DNA of 64,000 bases, taken from contig CALSSW010000003.1 of NCBI GenBank assembly GCA_943789105.1, positions 124,001-188,000 of the forward strand, given 5' to 3'. Within the stretch, counting starts at the first letter, position 1; every line of letters begins with the position of its first letter. The notes under the pieces are model-generated. The model did not search any database and was not told where the DNA came from. It was given only the letters and a program-made list of their open reading frames with translations. This DNA comes from an uncultured Ulvibacter sp. GTDB taxonomy: Bacteria > Bacteroidota > Bacteroidia > Flavobacteriales > Flavobacteriaceae. This document shows positions 1 through 8,768 of this stretch, in pieces. Made by a program: the position numbers and the translations under genes.

Positions 1-374
1 AAAGATATTTTAATTATATCGTGATACTCTCCCAGGAGTATCAAACCATTTTACGTCAGCGTACCACTAAAGGAATTTGGCAGCAGTTATTTGAGTTTCC
101 GTTGGTCGAAACCCAAAAAGAGGTAGACCAAAGCCAATTACAAGAAGCGCCGCAATGTATTGAGATTTTAAAACAAAACGGGATTGATTGTTTAACGCTT
201 TACCGAGAAAAATCTGTGATACATAAACTTTCTCACCAACATCTTTACACGCGTTTTTGGATTGCCCAAACCAAAAGTAAATTACCTCAAGGGATCCCCA
301 TAGACACGATTGACAACTATGCGGTACCGGTGTTAATAAGTAACTTTATTTCAGAGTTTGAGGGTTTTAAATAA
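1..374 (+). CDS. mutY: A/G-specific adenine glycosylase MutY, C-terminal part (5' end outside window)
   Basis: The reading frame enters from the window edge (frame of base 3) and ends in TAA at 374, giving about 123 residues. It matches the C-terminal Nudix-like domain of MutY, the glycosylase that removes adenine mispaired with 8-oxoguanine; this domain senses the oxidised base. The segments KGIWQQLFEFPLVE and HKLSHQHLYTRFW are the usual hallmarks. The catalytic helix-hairpin-helix and iron-sulfur region would lie upstream and cannot be seen. A GTG at 21 is internal to the domain and not a plausible start. The order mutY-ssb-gldE-gldD is, as I recall, conserved in Flavobacteriia, which supports the call. 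Confidence 0.9.
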   Translation, partial: RYFNYIVILSQEYQTILRQRTTKGIWQQLFEFPLVETQKEVDQSQLQEAPQCIEILKQNGIDCLTLYREKSVIHKLSHQHLYTRFWIAQTKSKLPQGIPIDTIDNYAVPVLISNFISEFEGFK

Positions 375-408
375 ATGGTTTTTTTAACTATATTTAATTT
401 TCAAAAAG

Positions 409-416
409 TACCTTTG
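409..416 (+). promoter_or_regulatory. Probable -7 box upstream of ssb
   Basis: TACCTTTG matches the Bacteroidota -7 consensus TAnnTTTG and sits 20 bases before the ssb ATG. No TTG is seen at the expected -33 spacing, so the call rests on one box and on its position in the 62-base gap after mutY. Confidence 0.45.
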
Positions 417-436
417 CATACTTAAAATAAACAAAC

Positions 437-877
437 ATGAGCGGCACAGTAAATAAAGTAATGTTGATAGGACATACAGGAGATGAAGTAAAAATGCATT
501 ATTTTGAAGGAGGAAACAGCATTGGCCGTTTTCCCTTAGCAACCAATGAAACATACACCAATCGTACTACTGGTGAGCGTGTAAGCAATACTGAGTGGCA
601 TAACATTGTGGTGCGTAACAAGGCAGCAGAGGTGTGCGAAAAGTATCTTAAAAAGGGAGATAAGGTGTACATTGAAGGACGTTTAAAAACCCGTAAGTGG
701 CAAGATGAAAAAGGATTGGACCGCTACTCCACAGAAATACAGTGCACAGAGTTTACCTTTTTAACTCCTAAGGCAGAGGGTAGTACCCCACAACAGCCAG
801 CAGCACCAACAGTACAAACCCCCGCCAGCACCCCTGCCCAGGCTCCCCAGGCACAAGAGGACGATTTGCCCTTTTAA
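437..877 (+). CDS. ssb: Single-stranded DNA-binding protein
   Basis: A 146-residue SSB that coats single-stranded DNA in replication, repair and recombination. Residues 1 to about 105 form the OB fold (start MSGTVNKVMLIG, central NTEWHNIVV, then KKGDKVYIEGRLKTRKW). A proline/glutamine/alanine-rich linker (about 113-137) leads to the acidic tip EDDLPF, the conserved docking peptide for SSB partner proteins. Length and layout are ordinary for the family. It lies between mutY and gldE. A DUF3127 protein at 19161-19544 carries nearly the same C-terminal tip. Confidence 0.97.
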   Translation: MSGTVNKVMLIGHTGDEVKMHYFEGGNSIGRFPLATNETYTNRTTGERVSNTEWHNIVVRNKAAEVCEKYLKKGDKVYIEGRLKTRKWQDEKGLDRYSTEIQCTEFTFLTPKAEGSTPQQPAAPTVQTPASTPAQAPQAQEDDLPF

Positions 878-898
878 GTAGTAACCAACCCAACGATT

Positions 899-2224
899 TT
901 GGATATAGAACCTCCCAGTTTATTATTTTTAACGCTTATTGATAGCTCTCTTATAGCAAGTATTGCAGTACTTTTAATGCTTCTTTTATTCTCTGCTCTT
1001 ATCTCTGGGGCAGAAGTGGCATTTTTCTCTTTAACACCATCAGATTTAGAAGTACAGATCACCAACAAGGCCTCTAGGAAAATAAAAACAGTTTCCTTGT
1101 TGCTAGAAAAACCTAAGAAATTATTGGCTACAATTTTAGTGGCCAACAACTTTATTAATATAGCCATTGTACTACTATTTGATAGTCTTGGCCAAGTATG
1201 GTTTGCGGGTTTAAACCAAGTGTATTTTGGCATTAACATTCGTTTTGTGGTAGAGGTTGGTGTGGTTACGTTTTTGATTTTACTTTTTGGTGAAATTTTA
1301 CCTAAGATTTATGCCAGTAGAAACAGTCTTAGTTTTGCAACTTTTATGGCATTTCCATTAAAGGCGTTAGATGTGTTATTTACTCCCTTAAGTATTCCTA
1401 TGCAGGCTATTACGGTTTCTATACAGGAGAGATTTGGAAAACAAAAAACGAACATTTCTGTTGGGCAATTATCACAAGCTCTTGAGCTTACAGATCAAAA
1501 AGAAACCACCACCCAAGAGCAAAAGATACTCCAAGGTATTGTGACTTTTGGCACGACAGACACCAAACAGGTCATGAAAAACAGGATGGACATCTTTGCT
1601 CTAAATCAAGAACTACCGTATCATGAAATTCTGCCTTTAATTAAAGAAAACGGTTACTCGCGTATTCCGGTTTTTAAAGATAATGTAGATACCATTACAG
1701 GAATTTTATATGTAAAAGATTTAATCCCTTATATAGAAGCCAAAACCCTAGATTGGAACTCCCTTATAAGAGCACCTTATTTTATTCCAGAAAACAAAAA
1801 ACTGGATGATTTGCTCAACGAGTTTAAGAAAATGAAGATGCACTTGGCTATTGTCGTGGATGAGTATGGAGGCACAAGCGGTCTTATTTCTTTAGAAGAT
1901 ATTATAGAAGAAATTGTTGGTGAGATTAGTGATGAGTTTGATGATGAAGATTTAATATTTTCTAAACTAGACGAGAATAATTATGTTTTTGAAGGCAAAA
2001 CACCCTTAAAAGATTTTTATAAAGTAATTGGCCTTGAAGATTTTAAATTATTTGAAGATCAAAAAGGAGAAGCAGAAACCTTGGCAGGCTTCTTACTTGA
2101 AATATCTAAAGGCTTCCCCAAAAAAAATGAAGTACTAAGCTATCATAACTATGCTTTTACCATTGAAGCCTTTGAAAACAAACGCATCAAACAAATAAAA
2201 CTATCCATACTACCCAAAGCCTAA
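899..2224 (+). CDS. gldE: Gliding motility-associated protein GldE (CBS/CorC-type membrane protein)
   Basis: A 441-residue protein with a TTG start at 899, chosen because the following MDIEPPSLL resembles the usual GldE N-terminus and no ATG precedes the first hydrophobic segment. An N-terminal CNNM/DUF21 membrane region with several transmembrane segments (roughly 15-155) is followed by a CBS-domain pair (roughly 205-325, including GYSRIPVFKDNVDTITGIL and VVDEYGGTSGLISLEDI) and a CorC/HlyC-type C-terminal domain. CorC-type proteins are linked to ion transport, whereas GldE is named for its association with gliding and with GldD. Its stop overlaps the gldD start by one base, so the two are probably co-translated. 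Confidence 0.92.
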   Translation: MDIEPPSLLFLTLIDSSLIASIAVLLMLLLFSALISGAEVAFFSLTPSDLEVQITNKASRKIKTVSLLLEKPKKLLATILVANNFINIAIVLLFDSLGQVWFAGLNQVYFGINIRFVVEVGVVTFLILLFGEILPKIYASRNSLSFATFMAFPLKALDVLFTPLSIPMQAITVSIQERFGKQKTNISVGQLSQALELTDQKETTTQEQKILQGIVTFGTTDTKQVMKNRMDIFALNQELPYHEILPLIKENGYSRIPVFKDNVDTITGILYVKDLIPYIEAKTLDWNSLIRAPYFIPENKKLDDLLNEFKKMKMHLAIVVDEYGGTSGLISLEDIIEEIVGEISDEFDDEDLIFSKLDENNYVFEGKTPLKDFYKVIGLEDFKLFEDQKGEAETLAGFLLEISKGFPKKNEVLSYHNYAFTIEAFENKRIKQIKLSILPKA

Positions 2225-2775
2225 TGAAAAACTGTATCCTCTTTTTATGTTGTTTGCTTGTTGTTGCATGCAATGATGATGTAATTGTTAAGCCAAACGC
2301 AAAATTACGTCTTGACTATCCCAGAGCAGTTTATAAAAAATCACAAACTAACTGTGACTATGATTTTGATGTTAATAACCAGGCCTTGCATGTAAAGACA
2401 CCAAACTGTGGCACAATACTAAGTTACCCGGCGATGAAAGCTGCGGTATATATTACCCATCAAAAAGTGAGCAACAACAACCTAAACTCGTTGCTCTATG
2501 ATGCGCAAAAGCTGGCCTATAATCATGCTAGAATAGCCACTAGTATTCAAGAAAAAGTCTTCAAAAATAAAGAACGTAACACCTATGGCGTGTTTTACAG
2601 CATTAATGGTGATGCGGCGTCACAATCGCATTTTTACCTAACAGACAGTCTCCAGAATTTTGTTACAGGGTCTCTGTATTTTGATGCCAAACCAAATTTC
2701 GACTCCATCTACCCTGCGGTTGTTTATTTGCGAGAAGATATCATGCACCTTATGGAAACTCTGGAGTGGAATTAA
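2224..2775 (+). CDS. gldD: Gliding motility lipoprotein GldD
   Basis: A 183-residue lipoprotein. The N-terminus has a hydrophobic stretch ending in a lipobox with Cys16 (LLVVAC), so it should be lipid-anchored. The body has the GldD pattern, with an early LRLDYPRAVY segment and a later HFYLTDSLQNFVTGSLYF followed by Y.R.DI..LMETLEW near the end. GldD is required for gliding, and in Bacteroidota gliding is tied to type IX secretion. The start ATG shares one base with the gldE stop (TAATG). Several T9SS cargo proteins later in the window fit a functioning system. Confidence 0.92.
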   Translation: MKNCILFLCCLLVVACNDDVIVKPNAKLRLDYPRAVYKKSQTNCDYDFDVNNQALHVKTPNCGTILSYPAMKAAVYITHQKVSNNNLNSLLYDAQKLAYNHARIATSIQEKVFKNKERNTYGVFYSINGDAASQSHFYLTDSLQNFVTGSLYFDAKPNFDSIYPAVVYLREDIMHLMETLEWN

Positions 2776-2848
2776 GACTTATTTTGGGTTTTTTTTATAA
2801 TTCCCAAATATCCAAAACTCATTATTTAGTTTCACCTTTGCCTTTGTT

Positions 2849-3721
2849 ATGAAAACATTAGACAAAAAGTGGTTGTATTTAAGTGTACTCTCTGTGGTTT
2901 GGGGGAGTTCTTTTATCTTAATAAAAAAAGCCCTAATAGGGCTAACACCGCTTCAATTAGGTGCTCTGCGTACTCTCTTTGCTGCTATTTTTTTGCTGCT
3001 TATTGGATTTTCTTATTTAAAAAAAATTAAAAAACAGCAGTGGAAATGGATTACTATTTCTGCCTTTTTAGGGACTTTTATACCTGCTTTTTTGTTTGCC
3101 TTTGCTGAAACCCAGATTGATAGCGCGGTGGCTTCTATTTTAAACTCTACCACACCAATTGTTACCCTTATATTAGGCGCTGTATTGTTTAAGATTGTGT
3201 TTTCTCGCAACCAATTAATTGGAGTTGTCATAGGTCTTGTTGGAAGCCTGTTGCTTATATGGAGCGGAGCAGATGTAAATCCGAATCAAAATTATTGGTA
3301 CAGTACTTTGGTCTTGGCAGCATCTGTGTGCTATGCCTTGAATGTAAATATTTTAAAAAAATATCTTCAAGACTTGCCTGCAATGGCCATTGCTGCCGGA
3401 AACTTTATTGTTTTACTAGTCCCTGCTTTTTTTGTATTAGAATACTCTGGGTTTTTTGACCTAGAATTTGTGGGCAACACGGTTTTACATGTTTCTTTAG
3501 GGTACTTACTTATTTTAGCCCTTGTGGGGACTGCTGTTGCAAAAGTAATGTTCAATAAGCTGGTGCAGGTAAGCACTCCTGTATTTGCTAGCTCTGTTAC
3601 CTATATCATTCCTGTGATGGCACTTTTATGGGGCCTACTAGATGGAGAGCGCTTCTCTTTGTTTCAAGCAGGCGCTACAGCCTTTATTTTATTAGGGGTG
3701 TTGATGACCAATAAAAAATGA
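2849..3721 (+). CDS. EamA/DMT-family transporter
   Basis: A 290-residue, very hydrophobic protein with about ten transmembrane segments arranged as two EamA repeats. The first repeat begins with VVWGSSFILIKKAL, and a proline-containing segment near residue 250 (VTYIIPVMALLWG) is typical of the second. The drug/metabolite transporter superfamily exports small metabolites or amino acids across the inner membrane; the substrate cannot be read from sequence. It follows gldD by 73 bases and is probably a separate transcription unit. Confidence 0.85.
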   Translation: MKTLDKKWLYLSVLSVVWGSSFILIKKALIGLTPLQLGALRTLFAAIFLLLIGFSYLKKIKKQQWKWITISAFLGTFIPAFLFAFAETQIDSAVASILNSTTPIVTLILGAVLFKIVFSRNQLIGVVIGLVGSLLLIWSGADVNPNQNYWYSTLVLAASVCYALNVNILKKYLQDLPAMAIAAGNFIVLLVPAFFVLEYSGFFDLEFVGNTVLHVSLGYLLILALVGTAVAKVMFNKLVQVSTPVFASSVTYIIPVMALLWGLLDGERFSLFQAGATAFILLGVLMTNKK

Positions 3722-3812
3722 TCTGTAGCTTCAATACAGAGGGTAAAAAGTATTTTTATGCTACTGTATTATCTCATAAGATTTGGCAGTGAAATTTTAG
3801 CAAATAAAGTGT

Positions 3813-3842
3813 TTGTTTTTAGAGGAATTACAATTATATTTG
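3813..3842 (+). promoter_or_regulatory. rplU promoter (TTG-N19-TATATTTG)
   Basis: TTG at 3813-3815 is separated by exactly 19 bases from TATATTTG at 3835-3842, an exact match to the Bacteroidota housekeeping promoter. Transcription should begin near 3849, leaving a leader of about 45 bases before the rplU ATG. A short inverted repeat (3847-3851 with 3859-3863) lies at the very start of that leader. Confidence 0.75.
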
Positions 3843-3894
3843 CAACCGCTTTAAAATGAAGCGAAAATTTTAATTAATAAATAAACGAAACGCT

Positions 3895-4407
3895 ATGTTC
3901 GCAATTGTAGAAATAGCAGGGCAGCAATTTAAAGTTGCAAAAGATCAAAAAGTCTTTGTACATCGTTTAGCAGCAGCAGAAGGAAAAAAAGTTTCTTTCG
4001 ATAATGTATTAATGCTAAGTGATGGAGACAAAGTTACTGTTGGCGCCCCGGCTATCGATGGAGCTCAAGTAGGAGCAAAAATCATTAAGCACCTTAAAGG
4101 TGACAAAGTTATTGTATTCAAGAAGAAAAGAAGAAAAGGATACAGAATAAAGAATGGTCACAGACAATCTCTTACACAAATTGTAATTGAAAGTATTGTA
4201 GCCTCTGGAGCAAAAAAAGCGGCTCCAGCTAAAAAAGCAACGCCTTCAGCGCCAAAAGCTGAAAAGCCTGCTGCTAAAAAAGAAGAAACTGCAACAAAAG
4301 ACATTTCTTCTAACACTGTTGCTGAGTTAAAAGCAATGGCAAAACAAAAAGGTATTACAGGCTATACTTCTATGAAGAAAGCTGAATTAATAGCTGCTTT
4401 AAGTTAA
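3895..4407 (+). CDS. rplU: 50S ribosomal protein L21 with C-terminal SAP/Rho-N-like extension
   Basis: Residues 1 to about 103 are a standard L21 (MFAIVEIAGQQFKVAKDQK, then FKKKRRKGYRIKNGHRQ), which binds 23S rRNA in the large subunit. The protein then continues through an Ala/Lys/Pro-rich linker (about 108-135) into a compact segment at 136-170 containing NTVAELKAMAKQKGITGYTSMKKAELI. That pattern resembles SAP or Rho N-terminal helix-extension-helix motifs that bind nucleic acid. At 170 residues it is well above the usual size of about 103. It is followed by rpmA after 19 bases, the usual L21-L27 operon. Confidence 0.96.
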   Translation: MFAIVEIAGQQFKVAKDQKVFVHRLAAAEGKKVSFDNVLMLSDGDKVTVGAPAIDGAQVGAKIIKHLKGDKVIVFKKKRRKGYRIKNGHRQSLTQIVIESIVASGAKKAAPAKKATPSAPKAEKPAAKKEETATKDISSNTVAELKAMAKQKGITGYTSMKKAELIAALS

Positions 4408-4426
4408 TCTTTAAAACTAAGAGAAA

Positions 4427-4690
4427 ATGGCACATAAAAAAGGAGTTGGTAGTTCTAAAAATGGTAGAGAATCAGAATCAAAACGTCTAGGCGTTAAGAT
4501 ATTTGGTGGACAAGCTGCCATTGCAGGGAACATCATCGTAAGACAAAGAGGGAATACACATCACCCAGGTGAGAATGTATATGGTGGCAAAGACCACACA
4601 CTTCACGCAAGAGTGGATGGTGTTGTAAAATTCACTAAAAAGAAAGACAACAGATCATATGTAAGCATCGTCCCTGTGGCAGAAGCTTAG
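4427..4690 (+). CDS. rpmA: 50S ribosomal protein L27
   Basis: An 87-residue L27 beginning [22 protein letters not shown] and containing the family core [19 protein letters not shown]27 lies near the peptidyl-transferase centre, where its N-terminal tail contacts tRNA. This version starts directly at AHKKG, with no visible N-terminal prosequence of the kind cleaved in Firmicutes. It is the second gene of the rplU-rpmA operon and is followed within 25 bases by an intrinsic terminator. Confidence 0.98.
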   Translation: MAHKKGVGSSKNGRESESKRLGVKIFGGQAAIAGNIIVRQRGNTHHPGENVYGGKDHTLHARVDGVVKFTKKKDNRSYVSIVPVAEA

Positions 4691-4710
4691 TAGATCGTCT
4701 ACCTTACTAT

Positions 4711-4748
4711 AAAGCCTCAAATCATTTAATGATTTGGGGCTTTTTTTT
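4711..4748 (+). terminator. Intrinsic terminator after rpmA
   Basis: The hairpin GCCTCAAATCAT/ATGATTTGGGGC (one G-U pair) has a short TTAA loop and is followed by eight T. It closes the rplU-rpmA operon. Confidence 0.85.
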
Positions 4749-4802
4749 GTGTAGTTTTTTAAGAGAATTAATTTTATCTTAGAGCTATAAATAAACCCTG
4801 TT

Positions 4803-5162
4803 ATGAAGACACATATTTTGCTACTTACGATTTTAACTGCACTACTAACAGCCGGCAGTGTGGTTCAAGCCCAACAAAATGTGTACTATGACTTTTTAGA
4901 GGTTATTGTGGTCCAGAAAGCCAATAATAGAGGAAAAATAAAGCGCATTCGCGTTGAAGCTCAACCTTCTCTTGAAGGAAAAATAATTACAGCCAAGGCT
5001 ATAGAAAATCTTAAAGGTGCCTCGCAATTACTTAACTATATGAATCAAAATAATTGGGAATTTGTTGACAGAAAAGCCATTGTCTCTGGAGAGAATGACC
5101 CAGTATGGATGAGTTACATTTTTAGAAAACACCGCCCCATAAAAAAACCCTTGCAACAATAG
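4803..5162 (+). CDS. Small secreted protein of unknown function
   Basis: A 119-residue protein I cannot assign. A signal peptide is clear (residues 1 to about 23, charged start, hydrophobic core, ending VVQAQ). The mature part is short and basic, with KANNRGKIKRIRVE and an aromatic segment QNNWEFVDRKAIV. The latter resembles small Bacteroidota periplasmic proteins in which the two halves of a compact domain follow the signal, but I assign no function. The stop codon lies inside the strong bidirectional hairpin at 5141-5177, so gene and terminator overlap. Confidence 0.7.
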   Translation: MKTHILLLTILTALLTAGSVVQAQQNVYYDFLEVIVVQKANNRGKIKRIRVEAQPSLEGKIITAKAIENLKGASQLLNYMNQNNWEFVDRKAIVSGENDPVWMSYIFRKHRPIKKPLQQ

Positions 5163-5177
5163 TTGCAGGGGTTTTTT
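5141..5177. terminator. Bidirectional terminator between the 4803-5162 gene and ahcY
   Basis: A 12-bp stem (5146-5157 with 5162-5173, one wobble) with loop AATA is flanked by seven A on the left and a T run on the right, so it can stop transcription from both convergent genes. It contains the last codons of the upstream gene. Confidence 0.85.
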
Positions 5178-5212
5178 GGTTTTAAAATTTCCGGAGAAAT
5201 TATAATTCTAAA

Positions 5213-6523
5213 TTAGTATCTGTAATATTCTGGCTTGAAAGGTCCCTCAACGGTAACACCAATATATTCTGCTTGGTCTTGTTTTAGCTCTGTAAGTTCT
5301 ACACCAATTTTAGCTAAGTGCAAACGCGCTACCTTTTCATCAAGATGCTTTGGCAACATGTATACTTTGTTCTCATAGTTATCTGCGTGGTTCCATAGTT
5401 CTATTTGCGCTAGTGTTTGGTTTGTAAATGAGTTACTCATTACAAAACTAGGATGCCCTGTTGCACAGCCTAGGTTGACAAGACGGCCCTCTGCAAGAAG
5501 AATAATGTCTTTTCCGTTGAATGTATATTTATCAACCTGAGGCTTTATCTCATCTTTAATAGCATTGTTATTAAGCCATGGCACATCAATCTCGTTATCG
5601 AAATGACCAATGTTACATACAATAGTTTTGTCTTTCATTTCTTGAAAGTGTTCCTGGCGTACAATAGCTTTATTCCCAGTTGTTGTAATTACAATGTCTG
5701 CAGTTGCAACAACAGTCTCTAGTTTCTTTACCTCAAAACCATCCATGGCTGCTTGAAGGGCGCAAATAGGGTCAATTTCGGTAACGGTAACAATAGATCC
5801 AGCTCCTTTAAAAGAAGCGGCAGTACCTTTACCAACATCACCATAACCACAAACAATTACACGTTTTCCAGCCAACATAATATCTGTAGCACGACGTACA
5901 GCATCTACCGCGCTCTCTCTACAACCGTATTTGTTGTCAAATTTAGATTTTGTAACGCTGTCATTAATGTTAATTGCAGGCATAGGTAGGGTGGCGTTTT
6001 TAACACGCTCATAGAGGCGGTGCACCCCAGTTGTAGTTTCTTCAGAAAGACCGTTAATACCAGCGGCTAGTTCTGGGTAGGTGTCAAGAACCATGTTGGT
6101 TAAATCTCCACCATCATCTAAAATCATGTTTAGTGGCTTACGATCCTCACCAAAGAAAAGTGTTTGCTCGATACACCACTCAAACTCCTGCTCGTTCATA
6201 CCCTTCCAGGCATATACAGCGGTTCCTGCTGCAGCAATAGCCGCGGCAGCTTGGTCTTGTGTAGAGAAAATATTACAAGAGCTCCAGGTAACTTCTGCTC
6301 CTAGTGCTTGTAGGGTTTCAATAAGTACAGCCGTTTGAATAGTCATGTGCAGGCAACCTGCAATGCGAGCTCCACGAAGTGGTTGCTCATCTTTATATTC
6401 TTCGCGCAAAGCCATTAGTCCAGGCATTTCTGCTTCGGCTAGATTAATTTCTTTGCGTCCCCAATCTGCAAGGGAGATGTCTTTTACTTTATTGGGGATA
6501 TAGGGGACTGTATTTGTTGACAT
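5213..6523 (-). CDS. ahcY: Adenosylhomocysteinase (S-adenosylhomocysteine hydrolase)
   Basis: This 436-residue enzyme splits S-adenosylhomocysteine into adenosine and homocysteine in the cytosol, relieving product inhibition of methyltransferases. The NAD-binding Rossmann motif GYGDVGKG is at about 226-233 and is followed by [10 protein letters not shown]. The substrate region includes [12 protein letters not shown], and the C-terminus ends FKPEYYRY, the conserved tail that closes the neighbouring subunit's cofactor site. Length is normal. A CAAAAATA on the plus strand at 6615-6622 is the reverse of a TATTTTTG -7 box and may be its promoter. Confidence 0.97.
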   Translation of the reverse strand: MSTNTVPYIPNKVKDISLADWGRKEINLAEAEMPGLMALREEYKDEQPLRGARIAGCLHMTIQTAVLIETLQALGAEVTWSSCNIFSTQDQAAAAIAAAGTAVYAWKGMNEQEFEWCIEQTLFFGEDRKPLNMILDDGGDLTNMVLDTYPELAAGINGLSEETTTGVHRLYERVKNATLPMPAININDSVTKSKFDNKYGCRESAVDAVRRATDIMLAGKRVIVCGYGDVGKGTAASFKGAGSIVTVTEIDPICALQAAMDGFEVKKLETVVATADIVITTTGNKAIVRQEHFQEMKDKTIVCNIGHFDNEIDVPWLNNNAIKDEIKPQVDKYTFNGKDIILLAEGRLVNLGCATGHPSFVMSNSFTNQTLAQIELWNHADNYENKVYMLPKHLDEKVARLHLAKIGVELTELKQDQAEYIGVTVEGPFKPEYYRY

Positions 6524-6643
6524 AAAAAATGTAATTTTTTATCTCCACCAGGGCAGAGAACTTATTAATATATTTACTACTTTGTAATGGTATTTATCCT
6601 AAAAATCTGGTTTGCAAAAATACAAAAAACCAATCAAAGTCTA

Positions 6644-7273
6644 ATGCCTCTTTACAAAACTATAAGATTTAATTCCAACACTAAGCTACTGATTTGGAAG
6701 ATAGAAGAGTCCTTTGATGTATTGAATAAAGATATTCAATTAACAGATCATTGTCAAGCCCGTGTTGATGCCATGAAAAGCGATTTGCATCGTCGCGGAT
6801 TTATGAGCATACGACACCTTTTAGTCTGTGTTGGATATACAGATTTTGATTTGAGTTATGATCAAAACGGAAAACCCCACCTAATAGATGGAAAATACAT
6901 TTCAATTACCCACTCCTACACTTTTTCTGCTATTATTATTAGTGATAATCCTGTGGGCATTGATATAGAAAAACAGCGGCCTAAAATTTTAAAGATCGCT
7001 CATAAATTTACCACCCTAGCCGAGTATAGCACCTTGGCCAACCAGGATGCAATTATACGTAAACTCACCATAGTTTGGGGGGCAAAAGAGGCTGTATACA
7101 AAAGTTTTGCTCGTCCTGGAATTAGTTTTTTAGAACATATTTTTGTTGAAGATTTCAGGCTTGATGACCCAAAAGCCTCTGCTAAAGTGTATGCAGATAA
7201 CAAAAGCGAAACCTACGATGTCTACTTTCAAGAATTTGAAGATTTTACCCTGGTCTACGCCATTATTTCTTAA
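6644..7273 (+). CDS. 4'-phosphopantetheinyl transferase superfamily protein
   Basis: A 209-residue protein when started at the ATG at 6644; an upstream in-frame ATG at 6587 would add 19 residues that look unlike a protein N-terminus and would overlap the possible ahcY promoter. The motifs are SITHS (87-91), the Mg-binding GIDIE (105-109) and WGAKEAVYK (145-153), the P-pant transferase signature. Such enzymes move 4'-phosphopantetheine from CoA onto a serine of carrier proteins. Whether this is the cell's AcpS-equivalent or serves secondary carriers is not decided by sequence. It is divergent from ahcY. Confidence 0.88.
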   Translation: MPLYKTIRFNSNTKLLIWKIEESFDVLNKDIQLTDHCQARVDAMKSDLHRRGFMSIRHLLVCVGYTDFDLSYDQNGKPHLIDGKYISITHSYTFSAIIISDNPVGIDIEKQRPKILKIAHKFTTLAEYSTLANQDAIIRKLTIVWGAKEAVYKSFARPGISFLEHIFVEDFRLDDPKASAKVYADNKSETYDVYFQEFEDFTLVYAIIS

Positions 7274-7359
7274 GTGAGGCACTACATCTTGATTTATGTT
7301 TTTATTATTATTCCTCCTAGATGTCAAAATAGTATCTTTACAACAATAATCTAAACCTC

Positions 7360-7620
7360 ATGCAAATTTCAGTAGAACTCACCTTTACACCTTTACAAGA
7401 CACTTATGAACACGCTATAACAGCCTTTATTATAAAACTAAGAGCATCTGGGCTTACCGTTTTAGAAAATCCATTGAGCACTCAAGTGTATGGACCCTAT
7501 GACGAGGTTATGTGCATGTTACAAAAAGAAATTAAGGTTGCTCTACAAGCGGTTGAAGGTGGCTTAATGTATATTAAAATAGTAAAATCAGACAGAAGTG
7601 ACTATGAGCCAAATTTTTGA
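7360..7620 (+). CDS. Thiamine-binding-like small protein (MTH1187/YkoF type)
   Basis: An 86-residue protein beginning MQISVELTFTPL, with a ferredoxin-like alpha-beta pattern and the segment NPLSTQVYGPYDEVM that resembles the MTH1187/YkoF family (PF01910), some members of which bind thiamine. I assign the family by resemblance only. Context supports it: it overlaps a PnuC-type transporter gene and lies in the same region as a TPP riboswitch and TonB receptor. A near-consensus -7 box (TATCTTTA) lies just upstream, around 7331-7338. No riboswitch was seen before this gene. Confidence 0.65.
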   Translation: MQISVELTFTPLQDTYEHAITAFIIKLRASGLTVLENPLSTQVYGPYDEVMCMLQKEIKVALQAVEGGLMYIKIVKSDRSDYEPNF

Positions 7621-8236
7621 TTTTCTTTTTTCTCAATATGCCGGGTATGATACCCTAGATATTATCCTGGAGTTGGTGGCAGGGATTTTTACAATAGCCT
7701 CTGTTGTGTATTCAAAAAAAAACAATGTACTAGTGTTCCCCACGGGGATGATTTGCACCGCTATTTTTGTGTATCTCCTATTAAAATGGGGCCTGTTGGG
7801 TGACATGATTATTAATGGATACTATTTTATAATGAGCATATATGGATGGTATCTATGGACCCATAAAAAAGACGGTAAAACAGTAATTCCTATTGGTAAA
7901 ACCACCAAAAAAGAGCATGTTATTTCTGTGGGGCTCTTTATTATTGCTTTTGCTTTTGTGTTTGTTGTATACACTACATTTGATAAATTTAATCATTGGA
8001 GTGCATATCTTGATACCCTAACCACGGCACTCTTTTTTGTAGCCATGTGGCTCATGGCAAAACGCAAAATTGAAAACTGGATATATTGGATTATAGGAAA
8101 TTGTATTACAGTTCCGCTGTATTTTTACAAAGGCTTAACCTTTAGTAGTATTTTATATTTTGTATTAACAATCATAGCCATTTATGGCTATCTAGCATGG
8201 AAAAAGCACTTGAACAAAATCCAAGCAGTTGTGTAA
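7604..8236 (+). CDS. pnuC: PnuC-family vitamin transporter (nicotinamide riboside or thiamine)
   Basis: A 210-residue membrane protein with about seven transmembrane segments and the PnuC pattern (ELVAGIFTIASVVYSKKNNVL, NGYYFIMSIYGWYLW, NWIYWIIGN). PnuC proteins facilitate diffusion of a vitamin that is trapped by phosphorylation in the cytoplasm. Some Bacteroidota members (PnuT) carry thiamine. The thiamine-binding-like gene upstream favours thiamine, whereas the NadR-like kinase downstream favours nicotinamide riboside, so the substrate is open. The ATG at 7604 is preferred over a GTG at 7598. It overlaps both neighbours, by 17 and 40 bases. Confidence 0.85.
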   Translation: MSQIFDFLFSQYAGYDTLDIILELVAGIFTIASVVYSKKNNVLVFPTGMICTAIFVYLLLKWGLLGDMIINGYYFIMSIYGWYLWTHKKDGKTVIPIGKTTKKEHVISVGLFIIAFAFVFVVYTTFDKFNHWSAYLDTLTTALFFVAMWLMAKRKIENWIYWIIGNCITVPLYFYKGLTFSSILYFVLTIIAIYGYLAWKKHLNKIQAVV

Positions 8237-8763
8237 AGATTGTTTTATTTGGCCCTGAGTCTTCAGGGAAAACAACCTTAGCAACTCAATTGGCAGCACA
8301 CTTTAACGCTCAGTGGGTGCCAGAATACATGCGCACTTATTTAGAATTAAAGTGGAAAAACTCTAAAAAAACCATAGAAAAAAAAGACTTGCTTCCCATC
8401 GCCAGAGGACACATTAGAGATGAAAATAAACTCGCTGGCCAGACAGACACACTGCTTTTACTAGACACCAATATGTTGCAAATAAAGACCTATTGCCAAT
8501 ATTATTACAACGGGTGGTGCCCCGCTCAAATTATAAAGGCAAGCCAAACACATCAGTACGATTATTATTTTCTTACCAGTGTAGATGTGCCTTGGGAGAA
8601 AGATAACTTAAGAGACAGGCCCAATGATAGAGACAAAATGTTTCGTATTTTTGAACAACAATTAATAGACAAAAACACTCCTTACACTATTTTGGAAGGA
8701 ACAAAACAAGAGCGTTTAATCAATGCTATTGCTATTATAAATAGATTATTAAAACACAAGTAG
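8197..8763 (+). CDS. NadR-like P-loop kinase (ribosylnicotinamide kinase type)
   Basis: This 188-residue protein resembles the C-terminal kinase domain of NadR. It has a Walker A GPESSGKTT at 19-27, VPEYMRTYL after it, and LLLDTNMLQIKTY in the expected place for Walker B and the substrate loop. The family phosphorylates nicotinamide riboside. The NadR DNA-binding and adenylyltransferase domains are absent. The gene starts 40 bases inside pnuC, so transporter and kinase are tightly coupled, consistent with import followed by phosphorylation trapping. A role on another vitamin cannot be excluded given the thiamine-linked neighbours. Confidence 0.8.
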   Translation: MEKALEQNPSSCVKIVLFGPESSGKTTLATQLAAHFNAQWVPEYMRTYLELKWKNSKKTIEKKDLLPIARGHIRDENKLAGQTDTLLLLDTNMLQIKTYCQYYYNGWCPAQIIKASQTHQYDYYFLTSVDVPWEKDNLRDRPNDRDKMFRIFEQQLIDKNTPYTILEGTKQERLINAIAIINRLLKHK

Positions 8764-8768
8764 AGTAG

